DNA of 64,000 nucleotides from Bathymodiolus brooksi (lineage: Eukaryota; Mollusca; Bivalvia; Mytilida; Modiolidae): contig OY804589.1 in the NCBI GenBank assembly GCA_963680875.1, positions 310,001-374,000 on the forward strand. The letters run 5' to 3'. The position numbers and the translations under genes were made by a program. How positions within the stretch are numbered: the stretch's first letter is position 1; each line of letters opens with the position of its first letter. The notes under the pieces are model-generated. The model made no database searches. It worked only from the letters and a program-made list of their open reading frames with translations, and was not told the DNA's origin. This document shows, in pieces, positions 1-12,086 of the stretch.

Positions 1-62
1 TTGACTTGTACCTTATGCTAGGAAGTTTACTAGGTATTTGTTTAGTCCACTACTCGGTGTGG
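1..62 (+). repeat. First complete monomer, used as the phase reference
   Basis: This copy defines the numbering used in the other entries. It carries the GCTAGG form (C at position 18) and GG at positions 33-34. Commonly varying sites in other copies are position 5 (C to A), 6 (T to A), 8 (G to T or C), 9 (T to C), 11-13, 18, 22 (G to T), 26, 28, 29, 33-34, 41-42, 44-45, 56-57 and 59. The site GTAC at positions 8-11 is an RsaI site present in most monomers, so the array should be cut into a 62-bp ladder. The monomer holds no obvious internal duplication: its two 31-bp halves do not align by eye. Confidence 0.95.
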
Positions 63-372
63 TTGACTTGTACCTTATGTTAGGAAGTTTACTAAGTATT
101 TGTTTAATCCACTACTCGGTGTGGTTGACTTGTACCTTATGTTAGGAAGTTTACTAAGTATTTGTTTAGTCCACTACTCGGTGTGGTTGACTTGTACCTT
201 ATGCTAGGAAGTTTACTAAGTATTTGTTTAGTCCACTACTCGGTGTGGTTGACTTGTACCTTATGTTAGGAAGTTTACTAAGTATTTGTTTAGTCCACTA
301 CTCGGTGTGGTTGACTTGTACCTTATGCTAGGAAGTTTACTAGGTATTTGTTTAGTCCACTACTCGGTGTGG
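1..372 (+). repeat. Block A, six monomers before the 4.3-kb duplication
   Basis: These six monomers have the order C18/GG33, T18/AG33 with TTTAATCC, T18/AG33, C18/AG33, T18/AG33, C18/GG33. Nearly the same order precedes other TTGAATTG-type monomers in block A, for example at 1612-1983 and about 3595-3970. The segment is therefore the tail of another family A unit that continues to the left of the window. Confidence 0.75.
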
Positions 373-1983
373 TTGAATTGTACCATATGTTAGGAAGTTT
401 ACTAAGTATTTGTTTAGTCCACTACTCGGTGTGGTTGACTTGTACCTTATGTTAGGAAGTTTGCTAGGTATTTGTTTAGTCCACTACTCGGTGTGGTTGA
501 CTTGTACCTTATGTTAGGAAGTTTACTAGGTATTTGTTTAGTCCACTACTCGGTGTGGTTGACTTGTACCTTATGTTAGGAAATTTACTAGGTATTAGTT
601 TAGTCCACTACTCGGTGTGGTTGACTTGTACCTTATGTTAGGAAGTTTACTAGGTATTTGTTTAGTCCACTACTCGGTGTGGTTGACTTGTACCTTATGT
701 TAGGAAGTTTACTAGGTATTTGTCTAGTCCACTACTCGGTATGGTTGACTTGTACCTTATGTTAGGAAATTTACTAAGTATTTGTTTAGTCCACTACTCG
801 GTGTGGTTGACTTGTACCTTATGTTAGGAAGTTTACTAAATATTTGTTTAGTCCACTACTCGGTGTGGTTGACTTGTACCTTATGCTAGTAAGTTTACTA
901 GGTATTTGTTTAGTCCACTACTCGGTGTGGTTGACTTGTACCTTATGTTAGGAAGTTTACTAGGTATTTGTTTAGTCCACTACTCCGTGTGGTTGACTTG
1001 TACCTTATGCTAGGAAGTTTACTAAGTATTTGTTTAGTCCACTACTCGCTGTGGTTGACTTGTACCTTATGTTAGGAAGTTTACTAGGTATTTGTTTAGT
1101 CCACTACTCGGTGTGGTTGACTTGTACCTTATGTTAGGAAGTTTACTAGGTATTTGTTTAGTCCACTACTCGGTGTGGTTGACTTGTACCTTATGTTAGG
1201 AAGTTTACTAGGTATTTGTTTAGTCCACTACTCGGTGTGGTTGACTTGTACCTTATGTTAGGAAGTTTACTAGGTATTTGTTTAGTCCACTACTCGGTGT
1301 GGTTGACTTGTACCTTATGCTAGGAAGTTTACTAGGTATTTGTTTAGTCCACTACTCGGTGTGGTTGACTTGTACCTCATGTTAGGAAGTTTACTAAATA
1401 TTTATTTAGTCCACTACTCGGTGTGGTTGACTTGTACCTTATGCTAGTAAGTTTACTAGGTATTTGTTCAGTCCACTACTCGGTGTGGATGACTTGTACC
1501 TTATGTTAGGAAGTTTACTAGGTATTTTTTTGTCCACTACTCCGTGTGGTTGACTTGTACCTTATGTTAGGAAGTTTACTAAGTATTTGTTTAGTCCACT
1601 ACTCGTTGTGGTTGACTTGTATCTTATGTTAGGAAGTTTACTAGGTATTTGTTTAGTCCACTACTCGGTGTGGTTGACTTGTACCTTATGTTAGGAAGTT
1701 TACTAAGTATTTGTTTAATCCACTACTCGGTGTGGTTGACTTGTACCTTATGTTAGAAAGTTTACTAAGTATTTGTTTAGTCCACTACTCGGTGTGGTTG
1801 ACTTGTACCTTATGCTAGGAAGTTTACTAAGTATTTGTTTAGTCCACTACTCGGTGTGGTTGACTTGTACCTTATGTTAGGAAGTTTACTAGGTATTTGT
1901 TTAGTCCACTACTCGGTGTGGTTGACTTGTACCTTATGCTAGGAAGTTTACTAGGTATTTGTTTAGTCCACTACTACGTGTGG
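373..1983 (+). repeat. Family A subunit, 26 monomers, 1,611 bp
   Basis: This subunit runs from one TTGAATTG...CCATATG monomer (373) to the next (1984). The same 1,611-bp distance separates 4711 from 6322 and 60118 from 61729, so it is a basal family A unit. After the first five monomers its relation to the next subunit shifts by one monomer, and the T-run monomers lie 27 monomers (1,673 bp) apart instead of 26. A one-monomer gain or loss therefore separates the two subunits. Confidence 0.85.
1489..1549 (+). repeat. 61-bp T-run monomer, family A marker
   Basis: This copy starts ATGAC instead of TTGAC and has a seven-T run followed directly by GTCC, one base shorter than the usual ATTTGTTTAGTCC. 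It ends CCGTGTGG. The same three changes recur together at 3162, 5827, 7500, 59995, 61358 and 62907, always after a GCTAGTAAG monomer with TTCAGTCC, so all seven descend from one ancestor. Confidence 0.93.
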
Positions 1984-4710
1984 TTGAATTGTACCATATG
2001 TTAGGAAGTTTACTAGGTATTTGTTTAGTCCACTACTCGGTGTGGTTGACTTGTACCTTATGTTAGGAAGTTTGCTAGGTATTTGTTTAGTCCACTACTC
2101 GGTGTGGTTGACTTGTACCTTATGTTAGGAAGTTTACTAGGTATTTGTTTAGTCCACTACTCGATGTGGTTGACTTGTACCTTATGTTAGGAAGTTTACT
2201 AGGTATTTGTTTAGTCCACTACTCGGTGTGGTTGACTTGTACCTTATGTTAGGAAGTTTACTAGGTATTTGTTTAGTCCACTACTCGGTGTGGTTGACTT
2301 GTACCTTCTGTTAGGAAGTTTACTAGGTATTTGGTTAGTCCACTACTCGGTGTGGTTGACTTGTACCTTATGTTAGGAAGTTTACTAGGTATTTGTCTAG
2401 TCCACTACTCGGTATGGTTGACTTGTACCTTATGTTAGGAAGTTTACTAAGTATTTGTTTAGTCCACTACTCGGTGTGGTTGACTTGTACCTTATGTTAG
2501 GAAGTTTACTAAATATTTGTTTTGTCCACTACTCGGTGTGGTTGACTTGTACCTTATGCTAGTAAGTTTACTAGGTATTTGTTTAGTCCACTACTCGGTG
2601 TGGTTGACTTGTACCTTATGTTAGGAAGTTTACTAGGTATTTGTTTAGTCCACTACTTCGTGTGGTTGACTTGTACCTTATGCTAGGAAGTTTACTAAGT
2701 ATTTGTTTAGTCCACTACTCGCTGTGGTTGACTTGTACCTTATGTTAGGAAGTTTACTAGGTATTTGTTTAGTCCACTACTCGGTGTGGTTGACTTGTAC
2801 CTTATGTTAGGAAGTTTACTAGGTATTTGTTTAGTCCACTACTCGGTGTGGTTGACTTGTACCTTATGTTAGGAAGTTTACTAGGTATTTGTTTAGTCCA
2901 CTACTCGGTGTGGTTGACTTGTACCTTATGTTAGGAAGTTTACTAGGTATTTGTTTAGTCCACTACTCGGTGTGGTTGACTTGTACCTTATGCTAGGAAG
3001 TTTACTAGGTATTTGTTTAGTCCACTACTCGATGTGGTTGACTTGTACCTCATGTTAGGAAGTTTACTAAATATTTATTTAGTCCACTACTCGGTGTGGT
3101 TGACTTGTACCTTATGCTAGTAAGTTTACTAGGTATTTGTTCAGTCCACTACTCGGTGTGGATGACTTGTACCTTATGTTAGGAAGTTTACTAGGTATTT
3201 TTTTGTCCACTACTCCGTGTGGTTGACTTGTACCTTATGTTAGGAAGTTTACTAAGTATTTGTTTAGTCCACTACTCGTTGTGGTTGACATGTATCTTAT
3301 GTTAGGAAGTTTACTAGGTATTTGTTTAGTCCACTACTCGGTGTGGTTGACTTGTACCTTATGTTAGGAAGTTTACTAGGCATTTGTTTAGTCCACTACT
3401 CGGTGTGGCTGACTTGTACCTTATGTTAGGAAGTTTACTAGGTATTTGTTTAGTCCACTACTCGGTGTGGTTGACTTGTACCTTATGTTAGGAAGTTTAC
3501 TAGGTATTTGTCTAGTCCACTACTCGGTATGGTTGACTTGTACCTTATGTTAGGAATTTTACTAAGTATTTGTTTAGTCCACTACTCGGTGTGGTTGACT
3601 TGTACCTTATGCTAGGAAGTTTACTAGGTATTTGTTTAGTCCACTACTCGGTGTGGTTGACTTGTACCTTATGTTAGGAAGTTTACTAAGTATTTGTTTA
3701 ATCCACTACTCGGTGTGGTTGACTTGTACCTTATGTTAGGAAGTTTACTAAGTATTTGTTTAGTCCACTACTCGGTGTGGTTGACTTGTACCTTATGCTA
3801 GGAAGTTTACTAAGTATTTGTTTAGTCCACTACTCGGTGTGGTTGACTTGTACCTTATGTTAGGAAGTTTACTAAGTATTTGTTTAGTCCACTACTCGGT
3901 GTGGTTGACTTGTACCTTATGCTAGGAAGTTTACTAGGTATTTGTTTAGTCCACTACTCGGTGTGGTTGACTTGTACCATATGTTAGGAAGTTTACTAAG
4001 TATTTGTTTAGTCCACTACTCGGTGTGGTTGACTTGTACCTTATGTTAGGAAGTTTACTAAGTATTTGTTTAGTCCACTACTCAGTGTGATTGACTTGTA
4101 CCTTATGATAGGAAGTTTACTAGGTATTTGTTTAGTCCACTACTCGGTGTGGTTGACTTGTACCTTATGTTAGGAAGTTAACTAAGTATTTGTTTAGTCC
4201 ACTACTCGGTGTGGTTGACTTGTACCTTATGTTAGGAAGTTTACTAAGTATTTGTTTTGTCCACTACTCGGTGTGGTTGACTTGTACCTTATGTTAGGAA
4301 GTTTGCTAGGTATTTGTTTAGTCCACTACTCGGTGTGGTTGACTTGTACCTTATGTTAGGAAGTTTACTAGGTATTTGTTTAGTCCACTACTCCGTGTGG
4401 TTGACTTGTACCTTATGCTAGGAAGTTTACTAGGTATTTGTTTAGTCCACTACTCGGTGTGGTTGACTTGTACCTTATGTTAGGAAGTTTACTAGGTATT
4501 TGTTTAGTCCACTACTCGGTGTGGTTGACTTGTACCTTATGTTAGGAAGTTTACTAGGTATTTGTTTAGTCCACTACTCGGTGTGGTTGACTTGTACCTT
4601 ATGTTAGGAAGTTTACTAGGTATTTGTCTAGTCCACTACTCGGTAAGGTTGACTTGTACCTTATGTTAGGAAGTTTACTAAGTATTTGTTTAGTCCACTA
4701 CTCGGTGTGG
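1984..4710 (+). repeat. Family A extended subunit, 44 monomers, 2,727 bp
   Basis: This stretch begins with a TTGAATTG monomer and follows the order of 373-1983 to about 3350, including the CTCATG, GCTAGTAAG and T-run monomers. It then continues with further family A monomers, among them a second TTTAATCC monomer near 3657 and the CAGTGTGATTGAC/GATAGG pair near 4090. It ends with the CGGTAAGG monomer and one ordinary copy before 4711. The extra monomers make it longer than the 26-28-monomer subunit seen elsewhere. Confidence 0.75.
3162..3222 (+). repeat. 61-bp T-run monomer
   Basis: Second occurrence of the family A 61-bp monomer, 1,673 bp after the first. It has the same ATGAC start, seven-T run and CCGTGTGG end. 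Confidence 0.92.
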
Positions 4711-5826
4711 TTGAATTGTACCATATGTTAGGAAGTTTACTAAGTATTTGTTTAGTCCACTACTCGGTGTGGTTGACTTGTACCTTATGTTAGGAAGTTT
4801 GCTAGGTATTTGTTTAGTCCACTACTCGGTGTGGTTGACTTGTACCTTATGTTAGGAAGTTTACTAGGTATTTGTTTAGTCCACTACTCGGTGTGGTTGA
4901 CTTGTACCTTATGTTAGGAAATTTACTAGGTATTAGTTTAGTCCACTACTCGGTGTGGTTGACTTGTACCTTATGTTAGGAAGTTTACTAGGTATTTGTT
5001 TAGTCCACTACTCGGTGTGGTTGACTTGTACCTTATGTTAGGAAGTTTACTAGGTATTTGTCTAGTCCACTACTCGGTATGGTTGACTTGTACCTTATGT
5101 TAGGAAATTTACTAAGTATTTGTTTAGTCCACTACTCGGTGTGGTTGACTTGTACCTTATGTTAGGAAGTTTACTAAATATTTGTTTAGTCCACTACTCG
5201 GTGTGGTTGACTTGTACCTTATGCTAGTAAGTTTACTAGGTATTTGTTTAGTCCACTACTCGGTGTGGTTGACTTGTACCTTATGTTAGGAAGTTTACTA
5301 GGTATTTGTTTAGTCCACTACTCCGTGTGGTTGACTTGTACCTTATGCTAGGAAGTTTACTAAGTATTTGTTTAGTCCACTACTCGCTGTGGTTGACTTG
5401 TACCTTATGTTAGGAAGTTTACTAGGTATTTGTTTAGTCCACTACTCGGTGTGGTTGACTTGTACCTTATGTTAGGAAGTTTACTAGGTATTTGTTTAGT
5501 CCACTACTCGGTGTGGTTGACTTGTACCTTATGTTAGGAAGTTTACTAGGTATTTGTTTAGTCCACTACTCGGTGTGGTTGACTTGTACCTTATGTTAGG
5601 AAGTTTACTAGGTATTTGTTTAGTCCACTACTCGGTGTGGTTGACTTGTACCTTATGCTAGGAAGTTTACTAGGTATTTGTTTAGTCCACTACTCGGTGT
5701 GGTTGACTTGTACCTCATGTTAGGAAGTTTACTAAATATTTATTTAGTCCACTACTCGGTGTGGTTGACTTGTACCTTATGCTAGTAAGTTTACTAGGTA
5801 TTTGTTCAGTCCACTACTCGGTGTGG

Positions 5827-5887
5827 ATGACTTGTACCTTATGTTAGGAAGTTTACTAGGTATTTTTTTGTCCACTACTCCGTGTGG
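5827..5887 (+). repeat. 61-bp T-run monomer
   Basis: Copy of the monomer at 1489 within the second 4,338-bp HOR A unit, exactly 4,338 bp downstream. Confidence 0.92.
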
Positions 5888-7499
5888 TTGACTTGTACCT
5901 TATGTTAGGAAGTTTACTAAGTATTTGTTTAGTCCACTACTCGTTGTGGTTGACTTGTATCTTATGTTAGGAAGTTTACTAGGTATTTGTTTAGTCCACT
6001 ACTCGGTGTGGTTGACTTGTACCTTATGTTAGGAAGTTTACTAAGTATTTGTTTAATCCACTACTCGGTGTGGTTGACTTGTACCTTATGTTAGAAAGTT
6101 TACTAAGTATTTGTTTAGTCCACTACTCGGTGTGGTTGACTTGTACCTTATGCTAGGAAGTTTACTAAGTATTTGTTTAGTCCACTACTCGGTGTGGTTG
6201 ACTTGTACCTTATGTTAGGAAGTTTACTAGGTATTTGTTTAGTCCACTACTCGGTGTGGTTGACTTGTACCTTATGCTAGGAAGTTTACTAGGTATTTGT
6301 TTAGTCCACTACTACGTGTGGTTGAATTGTACCATATGTTAGGAAGTTTACTAGGTATTTGTTTAGTCCACTACTCGGTGTGGTTGACTTGTACCTTATG
6401 TTAGGAAGTTTGCTAGGTATTTGTTTAGTCCACTACTCGGTGTGGTTGACTTGTACCTTATGTTAGGAAGTTTACTAGGTATTTGTTTAGTCCACTACTC
6501 GATGTGGTTGACTTGTACCTTATGTTAGGAAGTTTACTAGGTATTTGTTTAGTCCACTACTCGGTGTGGTTGACTTGTACCTTATGTTAGGAAGTTTACT
6601 AGGTATTTGTTTAGTCCACTACTCGGTGTGGTTGACTTGTACCTTCTGTTAGGAAGTTTACTAGGTATTTGGTTAGTCCACTACTCGGTGTGGTTGACTT
6701 GTACCTTATGTTAGGAAGTTTACTAGGTATTTGTCTAGTCCACTACTCGGTATGGTTGACTTGTACCTTATGTTAGGAAGTTTACTAAGTATTTGTTTAG
6801 TCCACTACTCGGTGTGGTTGACTTGTACCTTATGTTAGGAAGTTTACTAAATATTTGTTTTGTCCACTACTCGGTGTGGTTGACTTGTACCTTATGCTAG
6901 TAAGTTTACTAGGTATTTGTTTAGTCCACTACTCGGTGTGGTTGACTTGTACCTTATGTTAGGAAGTTTACTAGGTATTTGTTTAGTCCACTACTTCGTG
7001 TGGTTGACTTGTACCTTATGCTAGGAAGTTTACTAAGTATTTGTTTAGTCCACTACTCGCTGTGGTTGACTTGTACCTTATGTTAGGAAGTTTACTAGGT
7101 ATTTGTTTAGTCCACTACTCGGTGTGGTTGACTTGTACCTTATGTTAGGAAGTTTACTAGGTATTTGTTTAGTCCACTACTCGGTGTGGTTGACTTGTAC
7201 CTTATGTTAGGAAGTTTACTAGGTATTTGTTTAGTCCACTACTCGGTGTGGTTGACTTGTACCTTATGTTAGGAAGTTTACTAGGTATTTGTTTAGTCCA
7301 CTACTCGGTGTGGTTGACTTGTACCTTATGCTAGGAAGTTTACTAGGTATTTGTTTAGTCCACTACTCGATGTGGTTGACTTGTACCTCATGTTAGGCAG
7401 TTTACTAAATATTTATTTAGTCCACTACTCGGTGTGGTTGACTTGTACCTTATGCTAGTAAGTTTACTAGGTATTTGTTCAGTCCACTACTCGGTGTGG

Positions 7500-7560
7500 A
7501 TGACTTGTACCTTATGTTAGGAAGTTTACTAGGTATTTTTTTGTCCACTACTCCGTGTGG
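7500..7560 (+). repeat. 61-bp T-run monomer
   Basis: Copy of the monomer at 3162 within the second 4,338-bp HOR A unit, exactly 4,338 bp downstream. Confidence 0.92.
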
Positions 7561-8428
7561 TTGACTTGTACCTTATGTTAGGAAGTTTACTAAGTATTTG
7601 TTTAGTCCACTACTCGTTGTGGTTGACATGTATCTTATGTTAGGAAGTTTACTAGGTATTTGTTTAGTCCACTACTCGGTGTGGTTGACTTGTACCTTAT
7701 GTTAGGAAGTTTACTAGGTATTTGTTTAGTCCACTACTCGGTGTGGCTGACTTGTACCTTATGTTAGGAAGTTTACTAGGTATTTGTTTAGTCCACTACT
7801 CGGTGTGGTTGACTTGTACCTTATGTTAGGAAGTTTACTAGGTATTTGTCTAGTCCACTACTCGGTATGGTTGACTTGTACCTTATGTTAGGAATTTTAC
7901 TAAGTATTTGTTTAGTCCACTACTCGGTGTGGTTGACTTGTACCTTATGCTAGGAAGTTTACTAGGTATTTGTTTAGTCCACTACTCGGTGTGGTTGACT
8001 TGTACCTTATGTTAGGAAGTTTACTAAGTATTTGTTTAATCCACTACTCGGTGTGGTTGACTTGTACCTTATGTTAGGAAGTTTACTAAGTATTTGTTTA
8101 GTCCACTAATCGGTGTGGTTGACTTGTACCTTATGCTAGGAAGTTTACTAAGTATTTGTTTAGTCCACTACTCGGTGTGGTTGACTTGTACCTTATGTTA
8201 GGAAGTTTACTAAGTATTTGTTTAGTCCACTACTCGGTGTGGTTGACTTGTACCTTATGTTAGGAAGTTTACTAGGTATTTGTTTAGTCCACTACTCGGT
8301 GTGGTTGACTTGTACCATATGTTAGGAAGTTTACTAAGTATTTGTTTAGTCCACTACTCGGTGTGGTTGACTTGTACCTTATGTTAGGAAGTTTACTAAG
8401 TATTTGTTTAGTCCACTACTCAGTGTGA

Positions 8429-9668
8429 TTGACTTGTACCTTATGATAGGAAGTTTACTAGGTATTTGTTTAGTCCACTACTCGGTGTGGTTGACTTGTA
8501 CCTTATGTTAGGAAGTTAACTAAGTATTTGTTTAGTCCACTACTCGGTGTGGTTGACTTGTACCTTATGTTAGGAAGTTTACTAAGTATTTGTTTTGTCC
8601 ACTACTCGGTGTGGTTGACTTGTACCTTATGTTAGGAAGTTTGCTAGGTATTTGTTTAGTCCACTACTCGGTGTGGTTGACTTGTACCTTATGTTAGGAA
8701 GTTTACTAGGTATTTGTTTAGTCCACTACTCCGTGTGGTTGACTTGTACCTTATGCTAGGAAGTTTACTAGGTATTTGTTTAGTCCACTACTCGGTGTGG
8801 TTGACTTGTACCTTATGTTAGGAAGTTTACTAGGTATTTGTTTAGTCCACTACTCGGTGTGGTTGACTTGTACCTTATGTTAGGAAGTTTACTAGGTATT
8901 TGTTTAGTCCACTACTCGGTGTGGTTGACTTGTACCTTATGTTAGGAAGTTTACTAGGTATTTGTCTAGTCCACTACTCGGTAAGGTTGACTTGTACCTT
9001 ATGTTAGGAAGTTTACTAAGTATTTGTTTAGTCCACTACTCGGTGTGGTTGACTTGTACCTTATGCTAGGAAGTTTACCAGGTATTTGTTTAGTCCACTA
9101 CTCGGTGTGGTTGACTTGTACCTTATGTTAGGAAGTTTACTAGGTATTTGGTTAGTCCACTACTCGGTGTGGTTGACTTTTACCTTATGTTAGGAAGTTT
9201 ACTAAGTATTTGTTTAGTCCACTATTCGGTGTGGTTGACTTGTACCTTATGTTAGGAAGTTTACTAAGTATTTGTTTAGTCCACTACTCGGTGCGGTTGA
9301 CTTGTACCTTATGTTAGGAAGTTTACTAAGTATTAGTTTAGTCCACTACTCGGTGCGGTTGACTTGTACCTTATGTTAGGAAGTTTACTAAGTATTTGTT
9401 TAGTCCACTACTCGGTGCGGTTGACTTGTACCTTATGTTAGGAAGTTTACTAAGTATTTGTTTAGTCCACTACTCGGTGTGGTTGACTTGTACCTTATGC
9501 TAGGAAGTTTACTCGGTATTTGTTTATTCCACTACTCCGTGTGGTTGACTTGTACCTTATGTTAGGAAGTTTACTAAGTATTTGTTTAGTCCACTACTCG
9601 TTGTGGTTGACTTGTACCTTATGTTAGGAAGTTTACTAGGTATTTGTTTAGTCCACTACTCGGTGTGA
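8429..9668 (+). repeat. 20-mer HOR copy 1, 1,240 bp
   Basis: The unit starts with the GATAGG monomer that follows CAGTGTGATT. Markers that recur exactly 1,240 bp later include the GATAGG monomer (8429/9669), the TTGACTTTTACC monomer (9173/10413), CGGTAAGG and the run of CGGTGCGG ends. Its first half lies inside HOR A copy 2 (4711-9048), so this duplication occurred across the right edge of the 4.3-kb unit and is nested over it. Confidence 0.9.
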
Positions 9669-10908
9669 TTGACTTGTACCTTATGATAGGAAGTTTACTA
9701 GGTATTTGTTTAGTCCACTACTCGGTGTGGTTGACTTGTACCTTATGTTAGGAAGTTAACTAAGTATTTGTTTAGTCCACTACTCGGTGTGGTTGACTTG
9801 TACCTTATGTTAGGAAGTTTACTAAGTATTTGTTTTGTCCACTACTCGGTGTGGTTGACTTGTACCTTATGTTAGGAAGTTTGCTAGGTATTTGTTTAGT
9901 CCACTACTCGGTGTGGTTGACTTGTACCTTATGTTAGGAAGTTTACTAGGTATTTGTTTAGTCCACTACTCCGTGTGGTTGACTTGTACCTTATGTTAGG
10001 AAGTTTACTAGGTATTTGTTTAGTCCACTACTCGGTGTGGTTGACTTGTACCTTATGTTAGGAAGTTTACTAGGTATTTGTTTAGTCCACTACTCGGTGT
10101 GGTTGACTTGTACCTTATGTTAGGAAGTTTACTAGGTATTTGTTTAGTCCACTACTCGGTGTGGTTGACTTGTACCTTATGTTAGGAAGTTTACTAGGTA
10201 TTTGTCTAGTCCACTACTCGGTAAGGTTGACTTGTACCTTATGTTAGGAAGTTTACTAAGTATTTGTTTAGTCCACTACTCGGTGTGGTTGACTTGTACC
10301 TTATGCTAGGAAGTTTACCAGGTATTTGTTTAGTCCACTACTCGGTGTGGTTGACTTGTACCTTATGTTAGGAAGTTTACTAGGTATTTGGTTAGTCCAC
10401 TACTCGGTGTGGTTGACTTTTACCTTATGTTAGGAAGTTTACTAAGTATTTGTTTAGTCCACTATTCGGTGTGGTTGACTTGTACCTTATGTTAGGAAGT
10501 TTACTAAGTATTTGTTTAGTCCACTACTCGGTGCGGTTGACTTGTACCTTATGTTAGGAAGTTTACTAAGTATTAGTTTAGTCCACTACTCGGTGCGGTT
10601 GACTTGTACCTTATGTTAGGAAGTTTACTAAGTATTTGTTTAGTCCACTACTCGGTGCGGTTGACTTGTACCTTATGTTAGGAAGTTTACTAAGTATTTG
10701 TTTAGTCCACTACTCGGTGTGGTTGACTTGTACCTTATGCTAGGAAGTTTAATCGGTATTTGTTTATTCCACTACTCCGTGTGGTTGACTTGTACCTTAT
10801 GTTAGGAAGTTTACTAAGTATTTGTTTAGTCCACTACTCGTTGTGGTTGACTTGTACCTTATGTTAGGAAGTTTACTAGGTATTTGTTTAGTCCACTACT
10901 CGGTGTGG
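9669..10908 (+). repeat. 20-mer HOR copy 2, 1,240 bp
   Basis: This is the second copy of the 1,240-bp unit. Visible differences from copy 1 include CGGTGTGATT instead of CAGTGTGATT just before it, and TTTAATCGG near 10750 where copy 1 has TTTACTCGG. Copy 2 contains no part of the 4.3-kb HOR downstream of it: at 10909 the monomer order changes. CGGTGCGG ends, rare elsewhere in the window, occur three times in each copy and label this unit. Confidence 0.9.
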
Positions 10909-12086
10909 TTGACTTGTACCTTATGTTAGGAAGTTTACTAGGTATTTGTTTAGTCCACTACTCGGTGTGGTTGACTTGTACCTTATGTTAGGAAGTTTAC
11001 TAGGTATTTGTTTAGTCCACTACTCGGTGTAGTTGACTTGTACCTTATGTTAGGAAGTTTACTAAGTAATTGGTTAGTCCACTACTCGGTGTGGTTGACT
11101 TGTACCTTATGTTAGGAAGTTTACTAAGTATTTGTTTAGTCCACTACTCGGTGTGGTTGACTTGTACCTTATGTTAGGAAGTTTACTAAGTATTTGTTTA
11201 ATCCACTACTCGGTGTGGTTGACTTGTACCTTATGTTAGGAAGTTTACTAAGTATTTGTTTAGTCCACTACTCGGTGTGGTTGACTTGTACCTTATGCTA
11301 GGAAGTTTACTAGGTATTTGTTTAGTCCACTACTCGGTGTGGTTGACTTGTACCTTATGTTAGGAAGTTTACTAAGTATTTGTTTAGTCCACTACTCGGT
11401 GTGGTTGACTTGTACCTTATGCTAGGAAGTTTACTAGGTATTTGTTTAGTCCACTACTCGGTGTGGTTGAATTGTACCATATGTTAGGAAGTTTACTAAG
11501 TATTTGTTTAGTCCACTACTCGGTGTGGTTGACTTGTACCTTATGTTAGGAAGTTTACTAAGTATTTGGTTAGTCCACTACTCGGTGTGGTTGACTTGTA
11601 CCTTATGTTAGGAAGTTTACTAGGTATTTGTTTAGTCCACTACTCGGTGTGGTTGACTTGTACCTTATGTTAGGAAGTTTACTAAGTATTTGTTTAGTCC
11701 ACTACTCGGTGTGGTTGACTTGTACCTTATGTTAGAAAGTTTACTAAGTATTTGTTTAGTCCACTACTCGGTGTGGTTGACTTGTACCTTATGTTAGGAA
11801 GTTTACTAAGTATTTGTTTAGTCCACTACTCGGTGTGGTTGACTTGTACCTTATGCTAGTAAGTTTACCAGGTATTTGTTTAGTCCACTACTCGGTGTGG
11901 TTGACTTGTACCTTATGTTAGGAAGTTTACTAAGTATTTGTTTAGTCCACTACTCGGTGTGGTTGACTTGTACCTTATGTTAGGAAGTTTACTAGGTATT
12001 TGTTTAGTCCACTACTCGGTGTGGTTGACTTGTACCTTATGTTAGGAAGTTTACTAGGTATTTGTCTAGTCCACTACTCGGTGTGG
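10909..12086 (+). repeat. Block A tail, 19 monomers without a local HOR
   Basis: This stretch of 1,178 bp (19 monomers) has no near-identical neighbour. The eight monomers at 11033-11528, from TAATTGG through TTTAATCC to TTGAATTG at 11467, follow the same order as 58259-58754, about 47.2 kb away. It therefore belongs to family A and marks the left side of the change to block B. Nothing other than satellite is present. Confidence 0.8.

Larger units (their letters stand above)
373..4710 (+). repeat. HOR A copy 1, 70 monomers, 4,338 bp
   Basis: This is the first member of a direct tandem duplication of 4,338 bp, which equals 70 x 62 minus two 1-bp deletions. Five separate markers recur exactly 4,338 bp later: the TTGAATTG monomer starts at 373 and 1984, the T-run monomers (feature positions 1521 and 3194), and the CGGTAAGG end at 4642. 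The sequence before 373 does not match the sequence before 4711, so the left edge is placed at a monomer start. The unit is itself composite: a 26-monomer subunit at 373-1983 and a related 44-monomer stretch at 1984-4710. Confidence 0.93.
4711..9048 (+). repeat. HOR A copy 2, 70 monomers, 4,338 bp
   Basis: This is the second member of the 4,338-bp tandem duplication, directly abutting the first. I noticed only four base differences from copy 1: 3060/7398, 3381/7719, 3771/8109 and 3922/8260. I did not align every base, but the identity is clearly about 99.9%. At 9049 the matching stops: here a C18 monomer with TTTACCAGG appears where copy 1 would begin again with TTGAATTG. The near identity implies a very recent duplication, or an assembly duplication that needs excluding. 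Confidence 0.93.

Noticed and set aside
1..62. 31-bp dimer origin of the 62-bp monomer
   Set aside because: The two halves of the monomer do not align beyond chance by eye, so 62 bp is the smallest repeat I can support.
10909..12086. Unique sequence between blocks A and B
   Set aside because: All 19 monomers are clear 62-bp copies; only the order of variants is not repeated locally.
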